From Magnetospirillum sp. (GTDB lineage: Bacteria > Pseudomonadota > Alphaproteobacteria > Rhodospirillales > Magnetospirillaceae): a stretch of 14,800 bases of DNA. The notes beneath the pieces are model-generated. The model did not search any database and was not told the DNA's origin. It saw only the letters and a list, made by a program, of their open reading frames with translations. The position numbers were made by a program, and so were the translations under genes. Of this stretch, positions 14,446-14,800 are shown in pieces (positions within the stretch are counted from its first letter, which is position 1; every line of letters begins with the position of its first letter). The stretch covers positions 1 through 14,800 of the forward strand of contig JAIWOG010000308.1 in the NCBI GenBank assembly GCA_020217035.1. Direction: 5' to 3'.

Positions 14446-14678
14446 GAACTTCCTCTTCCCCTGAATGTTGCAACGCAATAAAAGTGCGGCTTGCACAATA
14501 TTTTACTCATATAAGGGGCCGCCTTGACTTTGGAAAGCCCCCCATCGATCAATCGGCTTGAAACGGTTCGTTCCTTATCCATATGGGCACAAACCTTATG
14601 GCCTCGCCAGCCTGCGTTGCGTCAGGGCGGAGGGTGGCCTATAAGGCCAGGATGAACGCATAGCGAAAAGGAACGCGC
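14446..14678. promoter_or_regulatory. Divergent mrp-hflK intergenic region
   Basis: No gene is seen. Besides the hflK promoter (listed separately), the plus strand has CTTGAC-N11-CCCCAT (14523-14528, 14540-14545), which resembles a heat-shock sigma-32 promoter with a too-short spacer. The minus strand has AT-rich TTATAT and TAAAAT stretches around 14500-14515 that could serve mrp as a -10, without a clear -35. TGGCC/GGCCA (14635-14639, 14645-14649) is a small dyad over the hflK -10. Confidence 0.4.
14617..14645 (+). promoter_or_regulatory. Probable hflK promoter
   Basis: TTGCGT (14617-14622) and TATAAG (14640-14645) are separated by exactly 17 bp, a reasonable housekeeping-type promoter. Transcription would start near 14652 and give a leader of about 27 nt ending in an AAGGAA ribosome site (about 14668-14673) before the ATG at 14679. 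Confidence 0.55.
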
Positions 14679-14800
14679 ATGCCTTGGAATACGGGTGGAA
14701 ACGGTGGCGGCGGCCCTTGGGGCGGCGGCGGCGGCAATAACGGCGGCCCGTGGGGCGGCGGTGGCGGTGGCGGCGGTGGCGGTGGCGGTGGCGGCCCGTG
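14679..14800 (+). CDS. hflK: HflK, membrane protease modulator, 5' end only (partial)
   Basis: The frame from ATG 14679 runs off the window after 40 codons. It reads MPWNTGGNGGGGPWGGGGGN and continues with further GGPWG and an unbroken run of 14 glycines before PW. Alphaproteobacterial HflK proteins begin with exactly this kind of Gly-rich, PWG-repeat cytoplasmic tail before the transmembrane helix and SPFH/band-7 domain, none of which is in view. HflK with HflC forms the membrane cage that regulates FtsH. AAGGAA lies 5 nt upstream. The position divergent from mrp supports the call. Only low-complexity sequence is available, so other Gly-rich proteins cannot be fully excluded. Confidence 0.8.
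   Translation, partial: MPWNTGGNGGGGPWGGGGGNNGGPWGGGGGGGGGGGGGGP

Noticed and set aside
13282..14481. A 399-codon plus-strand open frame opposite mrp
   Set aside because: Antisense shadow; the minus strand encodes an intact Mrp/ApbC.
14679..14800. Gly-codon repeat considered as a collagen-like or PE_PGRS-type gene or a DNA repeat element
   Set aside because: The MPWN start with PWG repeats and the ribosome site fit the known Gly-rich N-terminus of alphaproteobacterial HflK; the repetition is a consequence of glycine codons.

Overview
This window looks like chromosomal DNA from a GC-rich alphaproteobacterium, most likely a Rhodospirillales member close to Magnetospirillum. The support is a circularly permuted (two-piece) tmRNA gene, an alpha-type SspB, an HflK with a Gly/Trp-rich N-terminus, a FlaF-like protein, a bacteriohemerythrin and a Cache-domain hybrid histidine kinase. 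The genus is an inference from gene content and sequence style, not from a database match. Nearly all genes lie on the minus strand. No insertion sequence, prophage, CRISPR array, rRNA or tRNA gene was seen.

Layout. 1-90 is the 5' end of etfB (minus), preceded by an acyl-CoA synthetase gene (148-1770, minus); together they suggest fatty or organic acid activation feeding electrons into ETF. 1970-5544 (minus) is a two-component operon: a 946-aa sensor hybrid kinase followed 14 nt later by an OmpR-type regulator with a TTG start. 5640-5855 (minus) is a small ribbon-helix-helix protein, with a FlaF-like protein divergent from it (6055-6489, plus). That gene converges with a DUF983 membrane protein (6486-6908, minus), which is divergent from a bacteriohemerythrin (6965-7375, plus).

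A strong bidirectional terminator (7376-7395) separates hemerythrin from a class I fumarase (7420-9036, minus). Upstream of the fumarase on the same strand are sspB (9160-9645) and, only about 15-30 nt further upstream, the permuted ssrA (tmRNA) gene (about 9955-9660). The tmRNA encodes the tag ANDNVELAAAA. Tag RNA and the ClpXP adaptor that recognises such tags are therefore neighbours, with no visible terminator between them.

10015-10937 is a lower-GC pocket beside the ssrA promoter. It holds a hicA/hicB toxin-antitoxin pair, whose HicB lacks a recognisable DNA-binding domain, and an unrecognised small gene.

11020-13135 (minus) is a compact operon joined by two ATGA overlaps: an SbtA-family Na+/bicarbonate transporter, an SbtB-like PII protein, and a LysR-type regulator. 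Upstream of sbtA is a perfect dyad, ATTGAA-N3-TTCAAT (a T-N11-A LysR box), plus further CATTGA half-sites. This carbon-uptake module is the best candidate here for a little-described system. It is followed on the map by mrp/apbC, an Fe-S carrier ATPase (13315-14445, minus), divergent from the 5' end of hflK (14679 to the window end, plus).
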